Both the position numbers and the translations under genes were made by a program. The notes beneath the pieces are model-generated. The model worked only from the letters and a program-made list of their open reading frames with translations. It had not been told where the DNA came from and ran no database searches. DNA of 64,000 nt from Lucifuga dentata (Eukaryota > Chordata > Actinopteri > Ophidiiformes > Bythitidae), in NCBI GenBank assembly GCA_014773175.1, contig VXCM01003291.1, positions 1-64,000 on the forward strand. The letters are read 5' to 3'. Shown here in pieces: positions 24,608-32,690 of the stretch; the first letter of the stretch is position 1, and the number at the start of each line of letters is the position of its first letter.

Positions 24608-25842
24608 CTCTGTGTATTGTCTCTGCTGCACGTCTCCTTGGCTTTCAACTCCTGCCAAACACACACATACACACACACACAAAGGGGTTGATTTATTACG
24701 TTGTAGATACGTTGTGGGATACAGAAATGATTCACACAATTTATTAGCAGAAATGAATCTCTGGCAGCTGAACAGAAAAATTAATTCTCTCCTTTATCTT
24801 AGATTAATTTTTTTTTTTTTTAAGAATTTGCACGAGAAGCAGCAAATCAGCGACTGTGATCAGGTGTATCACATTTAAATGGAGTGATGGCAGTAAGAAG
24901 AGACAGGAAGCAGATGGCCGGGTTAGAGAAGGCAGCTGTTGGGTTTTTAAAAAGCTCGGTTTGGCTCTTTCAGACTAAAATGTACTGCCAGCATTCTGTT
25001 TTATCACGTTCCTGAACATCATTTCTTGGTGTAAAAATACTTGGCGGGTGTGCACAAAAAAATTAGAGAAGAAATGATGGTCTTCTTAAATAGTAGAAGA
25101 CTTAATTTGGCACACATCCGTGGACCGACAAGTAAAGTCGTAGAAGAAAGACATCTGGATATGTCTAAAGATTTGATGTCAGTTACACTTGCAGCAGAGA
25201 TGTGAAAAGGTGAAAGATGCTGAAGGATTATTATATCCTCTTATATGATTGTTCCCTGAACACAACCGATTGATAAGTCTGATTCTCTATATACAGAGAA
25301 AGAGAGCTTTCTCTGTATATATTTAAGGATTATATTAGAACTAATATTAACTGATTAATGCTTAAAACCAGGCTTAAAACATTTCTTTTTAGCACTGCTT
25401 TTAATTAAGCCAAATTAAATGTTTGCGCTGTAATTCAATCTGGGGCCAATTTATTCACACTGTAACTGCAGTATAGATTATTTTATTTTATTTTACCATA
25501 TTTTATTTTTTACTCTATCCTATTTTACTCATGGTTTTAAAATGTTGCTTTATTTTGTTCTTATTGTCTTTTAAATGTCGTTTTTAATGCATTTTGTTTG
25601 TGTAAAGCACTTTTAATGGCCTGTAGAAATAAATCTGCCTTGCCTTGATAAATATCTTCCCAGACATCAGCTGGATGTCAAAGATGTTTTCCATCAGTCC
25701 GACATGTACTTCAGTACTAATGTGCAGTTACTTACCTGAACTGCGGGGGGCAGTGTCCTTCCTCCTCCCTCGGGGGTTCTACCTCATGAGCAGGCAGGCC
25801 ACTGATGTCATCACTTTGCTCCATATTCTCTGATATCATCAT
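9313..25842 (-). CDS. gramd2a: GRAM domain-containing protein 2A, ten coding exons
   Basis: Ten minus-strand exons (25736-25842, 21189-21246, 19503-19575, 18524-18627, 16771-16869, 16208-16279, 13294-13353, 11057-11192, 10528-10621, 9313-9469) join with matching phases into 960 nt, about 319 residues plus stop. Vertebrate GRAMD2A is about 350 residues. Known family role: a tail-anchored ER protein whose GRAM domain binds plasma-membrane phosphoinositides and marks ER-plasma membrane contact sites. Visible domains: N-terminal acidic region (1-55), GRAM domain about 63-171 with RDILLQGRLYISRNWLCFY, FGKDIK, IPVVSV and YVFVSLLSRDSVYDVLRR, a Ser-rich linker (172-256), and one hydrophobic segment at about 261-281 (LLKLFILLVFLLVLSSCYLA) followed by RLEQQL. 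GRAMD1-type VASt sequence is absent. The NWLCFY and FGKDIK motifs fit GRAMD2A better than GRAMD2B. The extreme C-terminus is uncertain (see last exon). Confidence 0.9.
9470..10527 (-). other. gramd2a: gramd2a intron 9
   Basis: Contains a GA tract next to the acceptor (9478-9498), a CTCF-like motif (9886-9899), an AT dinucleotide stretch near 9990, a fragment of the TTAA MITE (10247-10378) with a single-N duplication, and at about 10379-10458 a transposon-like end with GATTAATCGCAATTAATC and CAGCCCTAG. Confidence 0.7.
10247..10378. mobile_element. TTAA-MITE terminal fragment with artefactual duplication
   Basis: One terminal inverted repeat of the TTAA MITE (CCATACCACCCATTTTGCAT...), present twice only because 10253-10313 is repeated exactly at 10315-10375 around an N at 10314. 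The real element here is about 65 bp. Confidence 0.8.
10528..10621 (-). CDS. gramd2a: gramd2a coding exon 9, start of membrane anchor
   Basis: 94 nt read in the frame D-SSLETEKILLTEPVPELG-HMDYQLLKLFIL, ending in phase 2 at donor GTAAGT. The MDYQLLKLF word aligns with the mammalian WDYRLLKVFF that opens the transmembrane segment. The longer open frame across this exon is a different, incorrect frame. Confidence 0.85.
11057..11192 (-). CDS. gramd2a: gramd2a coding exon 8, Ser-rich linker
   Basis: 136 nt encoding DEYPEVLKWRRKPSLPAVSS and then SLPDLLGNSSSGLTTDVPFS and THTLTG. The KWRRKPSLP and SLPD words match the mammalian KWRK/SLSLPD region. It leaves in phase 1 (donor GTAGGC). Confidence 0.9.
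11193..13293 (-). other. gramd2a: gramd2a intron 7
   Basis: About 2.1 kb. Around 11270-11400 a GATAAGAT-type simple repeat and ATAATACTTTATTATACCAG look like the reversed 3' tail of a fish LINE. 12688-13259 is a separate MITE (listed). The rest is unremarkable AT-rich intron. Confidence 0.6.
12688..13259. mobile_element. MITE with ATAAGCCG-type terminal inverted repeats
   Basis: The left end reads CATATATACTCGAATATAAG-CCG; the right end reads GATCAGCTTATAGTTGAATA-TATATAG, its approximate reverse complement. Internal GGGGTTGGCTTATA and GGGGTCGGCTTATA words repeat. The form is typical of a widespread vertebrate MITE whose ends read CTCGAATATAAGCCG. A single-N artefact (N at 13106) duplicates 67 bp (13039-13105 = 13107-13173), so the true element is about 500 bp. 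Confidence 0.65.
13294..13353 (-). CDS. gramd2a: gramd2a coding exon 7, linker
   Basis: 60 nt, phase 0 to 0, encoding VDGKSLSLKQFLEEPSCLSM. It corresponds to the KSLSVREF-like segment after the GRAM domain in mammals. Acceptor CTGCTCTCAG, donor GTAACA. Confidence 0.85.
13748..14330 (+). mobile_element. TTAA MITE, complete young copy
   Basis: 583 bp from TTAA to TTAA. The terminal inverted repeats of about 90 bp start TTAAAGGACCATACCACTTC and end with the complement TGGGTGGTATGGTCCTTTAA. This orientation (internal order CATACTACTGGAACGG first) is called plus here. There is no reading frame; it is presumably moved by a piggyBac-like transposase supplied elsewhere. Confidence 0.9.
14371..14921 (+). 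mobile_element. Probable solo LTR of an LTR retroelement
   Basis: Begins TGTAACAATAAG and ends AAATTGCCA, flanked on both sides by CGAC (14367-14370 and 14922-14925), a 4-bp target duplication. Near the 3' end are a TATA-like ATAAGTAG (about 14780) and an AATAAA, followed by a TTG-rich stretch, the usual promoter/poly(A) order of an LTR. No gag, pol or env sequence is present. The N at 14474 is an assembly duplication of 66 bp, so the true length is about 484 bp. The exact ends are an inference. Confidence 0.45.
14926..16148 (+). mobile_element. Old-subfamily TTAA MITE split by a nested copy
   Basis: The left half (about 14926-15249: TCCAAAACATATTACTGCAG ... CACTGAATTTTAA) and right half (15851-16148, AGGTGGGTGTATTACC ... 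GGTATGGTCCTTTAA) match the old subfamily seen intact at 53626-54205. The interruption falls exactly at a TTAA. The left terminal repeat itself is missing or replaced by the LTR. Confidence 0.75.
15246..15850 (-). mobile_element. TTAA MITE, young copy nested in an older copy
   Basis: Bounded by TTAA at both ends, with terminal repeats reading AAAGGCCATACTTGCCATTT and ending GGATGGTATGATCCTTTAA. It is inserted into the TTAA of the older copy's GAATTTTAAGGTGGG stretch. An internal poly-A with one N (15598) marks an assembly gap. Confidence 0.85.
16208..16279 (-). CDS. gramd2a: gramd2a coding exon 6, end of GRAM domain
   Basis: 72 nt encoding YVFVSLLSRDSVYDVLRRIC and then THLQ, between acceptor CTCTGTAG and donor GTTTGT. 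Phase 0 on both sides. It forms the C-terminal strand and helix of the GRAM domain. Confidence 0.95.
16280..16770 (-). other. gramd2a: gramd2a intron 5 with old TTAA-MITE half
   Basis: Bases 16555-16732 are the right half of an old TTAA-MITE copy (GGTGTGTGAATCACCTGAAC ... TGGCATGGTCCTTTAA). It ends about 40 bp from exon 5. The rest shows nothing notable. Confidence 0.75.
16771..16869 (-). CDS. gramd2a: gramd2a coding exon 5, GRAM domain
   Basis: 99 nt, phase 0 to 0, encoding VCIPVVSVRLVKKHKTAGLV and then PNGLAITIDTGQK. The acceptor is preceded by a poly-T tract (poly-A on the plus strand, about 16901-16938) interrupted by a single-N gap, so the length of the polypyrimidine tract is not reliable. 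Confidence 0.95.
16870..18523 (-). other. gramd2a: gramd2a intron 4
   Basis: Besides the poly-A/N tract at its start, the intron holds a family of imperfect tandem repeats at 17590-18400 (listed) and a degenerate TTAA-MITE end near 17517-17580 (TTAAAGAACCATACCAATAA). Confidence 0.6.
17590..18400. repeat. Four degenerate tandem units of about 190-270 bp
   Basis: The words ACCAGACTAAACTA, TTTTTAATTCTA, GCTAAGCTA, GCTAAAAGAGC and CTAAAACCTAAAAC recur in the same order starting near 17600, 17870, 18065 and 18257. Units vary in length and sequence, so this is an older tandem amplification in the intron. Confidence 0.75.
18524..18627 (-). CDS. gramd2a: gramd2a coding exon 4, GRAM domain core
   Basis: 104 nt encoding VYSCALLRDILLQGRLYISR and then NWLCFYANLFGKDIK. 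This is the most diagnostic part of the GRAM fold. The acceptor is TCTCCAG and the donor GTGGGT. Just upstream in the gene sense is a 29-bp CCAAT-containing tandem array (18654-18811), leaving only about 26 bp between the array and the acceptor. Confidence 0.95.
18654..18811. repeat. 29-bp tandem repeat carrying a CCAAT box in every unit
   Basis: Units start at 18654, 18683, 18712, 18741, 18770 and 18799 (exact 29-bp spacing; the last is partial). Each contains CTGATTTTATCCAACCAATC followed by AGAAAGAG. Unit sequences differ only at one or two bases before CTG. The array lies about 26 bp upstream of the gramd2a exon 4 acceptor in the gene sense. Confidence 0.95.
18812..19502 (-). other. gramd2a: gramd2a intron 3, remaining part
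   Basis: No repeat or exon recognised. Confidence 0.5.
19503..19575 (-). CDS. gramd2a: gramd2a coding exon 3, start of GRAM domain
   Basis: 73 nt from acceptor CTTCCACAG to donor GTACAG, encoding TVTKYNSQYHKLFQTVPKEE and then ILMK. This is the KYNxQYHKLF lead-in to the GRAM domain. It leaves in phase 1. Confidence 0.9.
19576..21188 (-). other. gramd2a: gramd2a intron 2
   Basis: No element recognised. Short TG-rich words near 21000-21050; small open frames lack similarity. Confidence 0.5.
21189..21246 (-). CDS. gramd2a: gramd2a coding exon 2
   Basis: 58 nt between acceptor GTCCTCCAG and donor GTAAGT, encoding LQLIDDLSYEDVKKCYRGS. It enters at phase 2 and leaves at phase 0. The KKC motif aligns with the corresponding EIKKC segment of mammalian GRAMD2A. 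Confidence 0.85.
22406..22992 (-). mobile_element. TTAA MITE, complete young copy
   Basis: 587 bp with both TTAA ends and near-perfect terminal inverted repeats (TTAAAGGACCATACCATCCA and its complement). The interior runs in the minus order (GGATAAAACCGTATTTCAGC first). The 149-codon plus frame across it is only a readthrough of the repeat. Confidence 0.92.
23255..23660. repeat. (GA)n microsatellite and extended purine tract
   Basis: A pure GA run at 23255-23312 is followed at 23420-23660 by degenerate GAGA/GACAGAGA sequence. The antisense frames give Ser/Leu-rich or Arg/Glu-rich open frames that are not genes. Confidence 0.9.
24226..24291. repeat. (CA)n microsatellite, interrupted
   Basis: CA/CATA-rich tract with a pure CA run of about 34 bp at its end. 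Confidence 0.9.
24365..24630. repeat. (AAAG)n followed by GA-rich purine tract
   Basis: About 18 AAAG units (24365-24440) pass into GAGAGACAGAAAGAGA-type sequence through 24610. The plus strand is almost free of pyrimidines except scattered C and T. Confidence 0.9.
25340..25655 (+). mobile_element. Truncated LINE-type 3' end
   Basis: The stretch passes from AAAACCAGGCTTAAAACATTTC, the decayed end of a LINE reading frame, through TGTGTAAAGCACTTTTAATGGC to AATAAATCTGCCTTGCCTTG. This matches the common 3' tail of fish LINEs. It ends just before the first coding exon of gramd2a. The family is not assigned. Confidence 0.55.
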
Positions 25843-25849
25843 TACGGGC
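25736..25849 (-). CDS. gramd2a: gramd2a first coding exon
   Basis: Acceptor CCCCTTCCAG precedes 25849 and donor GTAAGT follows 25736. The first ATG is at 25840-25842, immediately followed by a second ATG; the frame reads MMISENMEQSDDISGLPAHE and continues with EVEPPREEEG. Seven bases at the upstream end (25843-25849) are 5' UTR. It ends in phase 2 (AG), which joins the next exon's G to make Arg. The EEPP-like acidic stretch matches the N-terminal region of the family. Which of the two adjacent Met codons is used cannot be decided. Confidence 0.85.
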
Positions 25850-26073
25850 CTGGAAGGGGAGAAACACGATTAGAAGGCAAGAGAAGTATTTTTATACTAT
25901 ATGGTACTACACGTATTATTACAGATACATTTTCAGTTCTAACCAGATCAGATTCTGCTACCTACTTGTTCTAAAGGCTTCAGCCCCAGTGATAAATGTT
26001 TCAAAAAGCACAGTTCTGCCATTTCTTTTTGAAGTTATAAACCACATTTCTGAGAGATGCAACAAACTAAGCA

Positions 26074-26956
26074 TTAAAGGACCATGCTGTAGTTTTTCAT
26101 GTTTGAGTCCAATATATACAATCCGCATGCCCGTTACGTTATTGGTGACCATTTCCAAAAACATACTACTGGAGTGGTAAATATTAGAATTGTTTTTCCT
26201 GTCTTCCATTGGTTTCAGTTCATTCCAGTACACTATAAAAAAATCAACTTGTAGAGACTTGAAATGTGCCAAAGGTAAATAATTACATCACAGCGAACAA
26301 AATGTCTAATACATTTTTTTGTCGAAGTAATATCATTTGATCGATCCAACACGGAGCTGCATGGAAGAAAACGTATGTCTCTGCCAGGGAATATAGTCCC
26401 TAGAGCAGGTCATCCTCAAAGTACGGACTCCAGTCCAAACCAAACCACAATGAACTGTCTTTGGACTCTGAGCAAATTATACTTTTCACATGTACTATTT
26501 CTATTATCTGCGAGACATCACTGCAACGCAATGAGTCAAAATTCATCGCTTTCTCTGCTGCAAGCAGTGGAGAAAGTGAAACCGAATGTCCGACTGCTCC
26601 AACCCAGTCTTGACTGACCTTAATAAACAGACCTTTGTCTCATTAAAAGTTTTTCTTTGTGGACCTTTAAGATTTGTATTTGAGTATCCCTGCCCTAGAG
26701 AATACAGCTTTTACACAGAAATAAAAAATGACCGTCCCATCTACATTTGGATATACTGTACATGTTAGCAGGCGAAACATTGAATTTTGAGGTGAACCTG
26801 AACATTTCATTTTGAAAGACTGAGGATTTGGCAAAATAACACAAAAACTAAAATACAGTTTTATGTTTTGGAAATTGGTTGTCAGTAATGTAACATACAA
26901 ACGGGTATTATTTACTGAGCTTAAACATGCAAAATCACTGGTATTGTCCTTTACGT
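26074..26956 (+). mobile_element. Old-subfamily TTAA MITE interrupted by a hAT MITE
   Basis: Begins TTAAAGGACCATGCTGTAGT and ends ATCACTGGTATTGTCCTTTA. The interior matches other old copies (CGATCCAACACGGAGCTGCA, GGGAATATAGTCCC). It is interrupted at 26406-26692. Confidence 0.85.
26406..26692. mobile_element. Non-autonomous hAT element with 8-bp target duplication
   Basis: 287 bp flanked by CCCTAGAG at 26398-26405 and again at 26693-26700. The ends read CAGGTCATCCTCAAAGTA and, on the other strand, CAGGGATACTCAAATAC. An 8-bp duplication and CAG...CTG ends with a CTCAAA word are the hAT signature. There is no transposase frame. Confidence 0.85.
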
Positions 26957-27399
26957 CAGATTATTCAGTCTTCTGTAACTGCCACTACATCTCCAGATGA
27001 CAATGTGTTTTAAGCAACCATATTGCTTAATGAATGCTCTTCAGAGGAACTGCAGGGTGAAGTAATGATTACAGAGAGGCATCAGATAATAAGATCTAAA
27101 TCTACAGATGTGACAACACTCAGCACGTTTAAAAGGAAGGTTTGTAACTCACCAGGCTGACCAACTTTCACCCAAAACAACAGATCTACAGCATTTAGCG
27201 CGGAGATCAGCAATAAACACAAACACATCTGTTCCTTCGCTCTGAAAAGCTCTCATGGATCCATCACACGTGTTAAAAACCTCCTACTTCACCACAAACT
27301 GATGAGACTCCAGAATAAACGTGCGAAAGACTGAAATAACGGGAAGCAGCTGATTAACACAAAGCAGAGCAGGCTAAAATAATCCTGCTCTGCACCATA

Positions 27400-28660
27400 A
27401 GAAACAGTAGTACTAGGGCTAGCTCTACCCTAAAACTAATGCTGGTATAGTAGAACTAGTACTATGGTAAGAAGTAGAGGGGTATCTAACTCTTCCTCTT
27501 GCTACTTGAGGCAAAACTACAGTTAGTACTAGAGATGTACAACTATATTTATTGCTATAGTACCTGAGTTGAAGTGAGTACTAGAGGTAGCACTAGGGCT
27601 AATTCTTGAATTACGACTAAAGCAGGTACTTGGATTGCTACTACAGTAAGTACAAGAGCTGGCAACAGGGCTGGAACCAGAATTAGCAGGAGAGTAGATA
27701 CTTGAGCTAGTACTAGATAGTGCTAGGGCTAGTAATTAGTACAAAGTTACTTGCGTTAGAATTACAGTTACTAGAGGGTAACTCTAGTTCTAACAAATTA
27801 GGGCTCTGGTAATAGGGCTACAACCAGAATTAGCAGTAGGATAGGTACTTGAATGAGTTCTAGGGCTAGTAATTAGTACAAAGGTACTTGGGTTAGAATT
27901 GCAGTTACTGGAGGGTAACTCTAGCTTCAACACAATAGTAGTGTGGTAATAGGGCTAGAACCAGAATTAGATGTAGACTCTTGAGTTTGTACTTGTGCTA
28001 GTGCTTGATAGTGCTAGGGCTAGTAATTAGTACAAAGTTACTTGCGTTAGAATTACAGTTACTAGAGGGTAACTCTAGTTCTAACAAATTAGGGCTCTGG
28101 TAATAGGGCTACAACCAGAATTAGCAGTAGGATAGGTACTTGAATGAGTTCTAGGGCTAGTAATTAGTACAAAGGTACTTGGGTTAGAATTGCAGTTACT
28201 GGAGGGTAACTCTAGCTTCAACATAATAGTAGTGTGGTAATAGGGCTAGAACCAGAATTAGATGTAGACTCTTGAGTTTGTACTTGTGCTAGTGCTTGAT
28301 AGTGCTAGGGCTAGTAATTAGTACAAAGTTACTTGCGTTAGAATTACAGTTACTAGAGGGTAACTCTAGTTCTAACAAATTAGGGCTCTGGTAATAGGGC
28401 TACAACCAGAATTAGCAGTAGGATAGGTACTTGAATGAGTTCTAGGGCTAGTAATTAGTACAAAGGTACTTGGGTTAGAATTGCAGTTACTGGAGGGTAA
28501 CTCTAGCTTCAACACAATAGTAGTGTGGTAATAGGGCTAGAACCAGAATTAGATGTAGACTCTTGAGTTTGTACTTGTGCTAGTGCTTGATAGTGCTAGG
28601 GCTAGTAATTAGTACAAAGGTACTTGAGTTAGAACTAGAGTTAAAAGAGGTTGTTTTAGG
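27400..28660. repeat. Minisatellite with 291-bp higher-order unit
   Basis: Built from degenerate TAGGGCTAGTA/AGTACTTG-type words. From 27721 a 291-bp block (TGCTAGGGCTAGTAATTAGT...) recurs at 28012, 28303 and 28594 with only isolated differences such as ACACAATA/ACATAATA. Each block holds two diverged halves of about 145 bp, so it is a dimeric higher-order repeat. Older degenerate sequence of the same style flanks it to about 29070. Confidence 0.92.
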
Positions 28661-30817
28661 GATGATTAGCAGATTCTAAAGATAGCATTGTAGCAGGTAA
28701 TATGGCTAATTCAAGGATCAGAATTGAGTGATGCTATAGATTTGTACTAGATCTGGAGTTAGTACTACAGGTTGTAGGTGCCAATCTATGTAGCATTAGG
28801 GTTTTCTATAGAGTGAGAAGTAGATACTAGTACTAGAGTAAGTACTAGAGTGAGTATTAGAGTTAGTACCCCAGTGTTAGCACTAGATTTAGAACTACAG
28901 TTAACAGTAGGGTTATTGTTAGAGTGATAACTAAATATGATTGATACTGACTACAGGTTGAGTACTACAGTTACTACTAGGTTTCAGTTACTACTAGGTT
29001 TGCCACTTGTGCTAGTACTAGACTTAGAATGAGAAGCTAATATTAGCTAGTAGTACGGTTACAGCTAGGGATGTTACTATGTTCTCTTGGGAGGGTGTAA
29101 GAGTGTTAAAATTGGATGGAGGATTCGTTAAGATTCAAGTTGCCGTGACAACACACTGTTTGGATAAAAAGAAAGTACAAACTGTACTGGAGTACCACAG
29201 TATATCCACCCTGCACAGAAAACCTTTGATTTAAAACTGAGGAGCCTCCAGGCGCTCTGACATGCTCACATGCTCAATGAACACATGGCGGGAGCTTTTC
29301 CCCTCTGTTGCCATGGCAACAGCTTGAGAAGGAGGCTGGCTGGATGAGGCATTTTGCTGCTCGTCTCTCTGAGGAGTAGAGCCATGTTTTATAATGGTCA
29401 GCCTGATGTACTTTATTTGGTTTGCAGTAACCAGATTTTACCAGTAACACATGATTACGTGTGTGTGTGTGTGTGTGTACCAAAAAGGAAATGGACTTGT
29501 TTGTTGTGTTTATGAATGTATTTCACTGGGTTGTTGTAATAGTAAAAAGTCTTTTTATATTTTTTTTAAAGCACCTGTCTTGCTGCTGTTGCGTGTGTGT
29601 GTGTGTGTGTGGAAAAATTGCTTTGCATGCAGCTCTCTCCGTGACCTTTTTGTCATGTGAAATTCAAAACACCAACAGACATCAAGCTAAGGAGTGTGTA
29701 CATACCGCAGTAGTTTAAAAGATTAACAGGTAATCCAGGTCTGTTAATCAGGTAATGCTTACTTTACTTTACTTTAACTAAAAGACAGTTTCGGATTTTT
29801 TAAAGTCTAGTTTTCCACTTCTGTCATGTTAAATCCACAGGACACAACATGTAAATCAGAAAGCTTCAGAGTTAGCAGAAGGCATCTTTGATGAGCTAGG
29901 CTAGCAGTTTCTCCTAGCTTCCGGTCTTTGTGCTATGTAGGCTAAATATAGGTTGTCCAACACCTGATCTGTTAACCGACAAAGAATAATTCCTGCTCTT
30001 CACATTTTGTTAAACTGCAAAGAAATTTTACTATGACTGTACAAGAATGTAGCGTCACTAGCATCCTAGCTTTAACGTTAACGCCGAGCTCAATGAACCA
30101 TGGTTTTGGGAAAACTGTAGCCTTTTTTGGAACTTTGAGGATGGTTTCAGTGCTGGACCAGTTTGGTCCATCAAAGAACTGGAACTAGGAGCCAGAACTT
30201 ATTATTGGTGTTGTTCAGACTCTGAAACAACACCTTCCTGCACCTCAAAAACAACGCCATCTACAGTCCTTTGGGGTTATGACGGGCCTGTTTCCGAAAT
30301 AAACATTCACAAACTAATAGCAAAACTTTTCATCTGATTCTGGCTAAGATGGCAAACAAGTATATTTCCCAAGCAGGCAGAATTTTCTTATGAACGTATT
30401 TGCTTTGTTTCATTATAAGGTTATAGGCATGGTACACACACACACACACACAATCCTATCTCCCTTACTCAACCATAATTATAGCAGATATATAACATGT
30501 TCCTCCTCCTTCTCTCCTCTTTTTACTTCCGCTGTCTCTCCTACCCTGTTTATCTCCTCCTCCTACTCCTCCTCCTCCTCCCTATTTCCATGGAGTCCTT
30601 GGTTTCTTCTGGAAAGAGTCTCACCTTGCTGATTAAATCAAGTGACACCTGAGGGAGATTCTGCTCTTTACTGTAAAGGGACTCTTTAACACTTGAGTTT
30701 CTCTCTGCTGGTTTGACATCAAGCTGAGCACTCTGCAGCTAACTGGCAGGACAATACATTATCAACATACTGTATTATTATTATTATTTTACTTTGACCT
30801 GCATCACTTCCACAGTT

Positions 30818-31404
30818 TTAAAGGACCATACCACCCATTTTGTATGTTTGAGCCTAATATATTAAATTTTCATACGTTACATTACTGACAATCATTTCCC
30901 AAAGGATAAAACTGTATTTCAGTTTTCCTGATATTTTGCAAAATCTCTTAATCTTTCAAAATCAAATATTCAAGTGATACACCCACCTTAAAAATCCATG
31001 TTTCTCCTGCTAATAGTTACACAGCCTTATGAAGTCACGGTCCTTTAAATTTTTTGATAAACACAGGTCTTCTTTTGGGACTATATTCCCCGGTGGAGGC
31101 ATACATTCACTCTGCACTTTTTATTGCGCTTAAATGCTAAAATTACAAAACTTCGAAAAAAAAACCTGAATACACGTCTTGTTGGTGATGATGGATTACC
31201 TATCCCAAGAACGTTTCAAGTATCAACAAGTTGATTTTAATAGCAGAATGAACTGAAACCAATGGAGGTCTGGAAGGTAGGAAAAACATTTTTAATTCAC
31301 CGTTCCAGTAGTATGCTTTGGGAAATGATTGTCAGTAACGTTACATGTATGAAAATTGAATATATTAGGCTCAAACATGCAAAATGGGTGGTATGGTCCT
31401 TTAA
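30818..31404 (-). mobile_element. TTAA MITE, complete young copy
   Basis: 587 bp, TTAA to TTAA, with terminal repeats AAAGGACCATACCACCCATT and the complement. Nearly the same sequence and length as the copy at 22406-22992, indicating recent activity. Confidence 0.92.
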
Positions 31405-31899
31405 AGATTAAAAAATTACGTGGCATTCTTTCGCCAGAACCTCTAGGAAGTCTTAACTCTCCTTTAATATCTCCTCCTCTCCTCTCCTTCATTCCTACCA
31501 GGAAGTGTGAGGCAGAGGATGGTGCCTTCATCATATTCGACGTTGACGATGATGAAACGGCCTATCACAACTTTTTGCTGTTTCTGCATCACCAGTAGCC
31601 AATCATATCTCCTGTATGCATGTTCTATGTAGGTTCTATTGGATATTGCATCTGTTTGTTTGCAACTACTGCTGTGGTCCTGAAAAGAAGATGCAGAATG
31701 TTTCACAAAGTTTAGCATGACTTAAGGTGCCAACATTAACATTTTCAAGCCTCATTTGGTTATTAAGTTCTGTGTGTCATTTTTAAATTGATTTTGTTTG
31801 ATCATTTCTGTTTTCTGTAGTGGTATTGTTGGTGTTCAATGTAACATAAATAAACATCACTGTAAAGGACGTAATGATTTAGAGTAAAGATCCTTCTGT

Positions 31900-32690
31900 C
31901 AGGGCAGCACGGTGGTTCACCTCACAACAAGAAGGTCCTGGGTTCCAGTCCGACCGGGTCCTTTCCATGTGGAGTTTGCATGTTCTCCCAACATGGATTC
32001 CCTCCGGCTTCCTCCCACCTCCAAAGACATGCAAGTCAGGTGGATTGGAAACTCTAAATTGACCGTAGGTGTGAATGAGTTTGTCTGTCTCTATGTGTCA
32101 GCCCTGTGATAGACTGGCAACCTGTCCAGGTGAACCCTGCCTCTCACCTAATGACCGCCGGGATAGGCTCCACCCCCCCGTGACCATTAACAGGACAAAC
32201 AGGATACAGAAGATCCTTTGTTCCCTCAGCTGTGAAACTTTTAAATAAATGACATGTGACAGAGGGTATTTGCACTGTAGAGTTTTTTGTCTGTTTGATT
32301 TGTATGTATTTATTAATTTATTAATTATTGGATATTTTCCCGCTTGTTGTGTCGTTTGGTTTTTAGCCATAGCAACTGGCTGTTTTTTTATTGGTGCTTT
32401 TTAAAATTTTGGACGATTTTACTTGTATCGATTTTTGTAGTACTTTTTTATAGAACATAAGCAGTATTTGTATCTGTACCTTTTCTTTAGCTTGTGGCAT
32501 TTTTACAGTTTGCTGAATGGTTTTTGATGTTCTTCTTGAATGTGCAACTGAATATGTTTTTGATGTGTATGTCTGTTATGTAAAGCCTTTTATGTACAGG
32601 TGACAAACCAATTTCCCCACTGGGGATTAATAAAGTTAACCTTAACCTTAAAATGGATGGATGGATGGATGGATGGATGGATGGATGGGC
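31900..32690 (+). mobile_element. Interspersed repeat (GGCAGCACGGTGG type) with an inserted LINE-like tail
   Basis: 31900-32206 is the widespread fish repeat recognisable from GGCAGCACGGTGGTTCACCT, AAGGTCCTGGGTTCCAGTCC, GGAGTTTGCATGTTCTCCC and GGGATAGGCTCCACCC. Its usual GGATGGATGGAT tail appears only at 32643-32690. Between them, about 32207-32640 ends CCCCACTGGGGATTAATAAA, the typical 3' end of a fish LINE, so a retroelement tail appears inserted in the repeat. Confidence 0.6.

Larger units (their letters stand above)
21247..25735 (-). other. gramd2a: gramd2a intron 1 between first two coding exons
   Basis: Contains the complete TTAA MITE at 22406-22992, long purine-rich simple repeats at 23255-23660 and 24365-24630, a CA tract (about 24226-24291), a 13-bp-stem hairpin at 25290-25319 and a LINE-type 3' tail (25340-25655). 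No unexplained exon-like segment was found. Confidence 0.6.

Noticed and set aside
23206..24878. Several open frames over 100 codons rich in Ser/Leu or Arg/Glu/Lys
   Set aside because: They are translations of GA, CT, CA and AAAG microsatellites and appear in several frames on both strands.
31912..32109. 65-codon plus frame
   Set aside because: Lies in the common GGCAGCACGGTGG interspersed repeat, which is non-coding.
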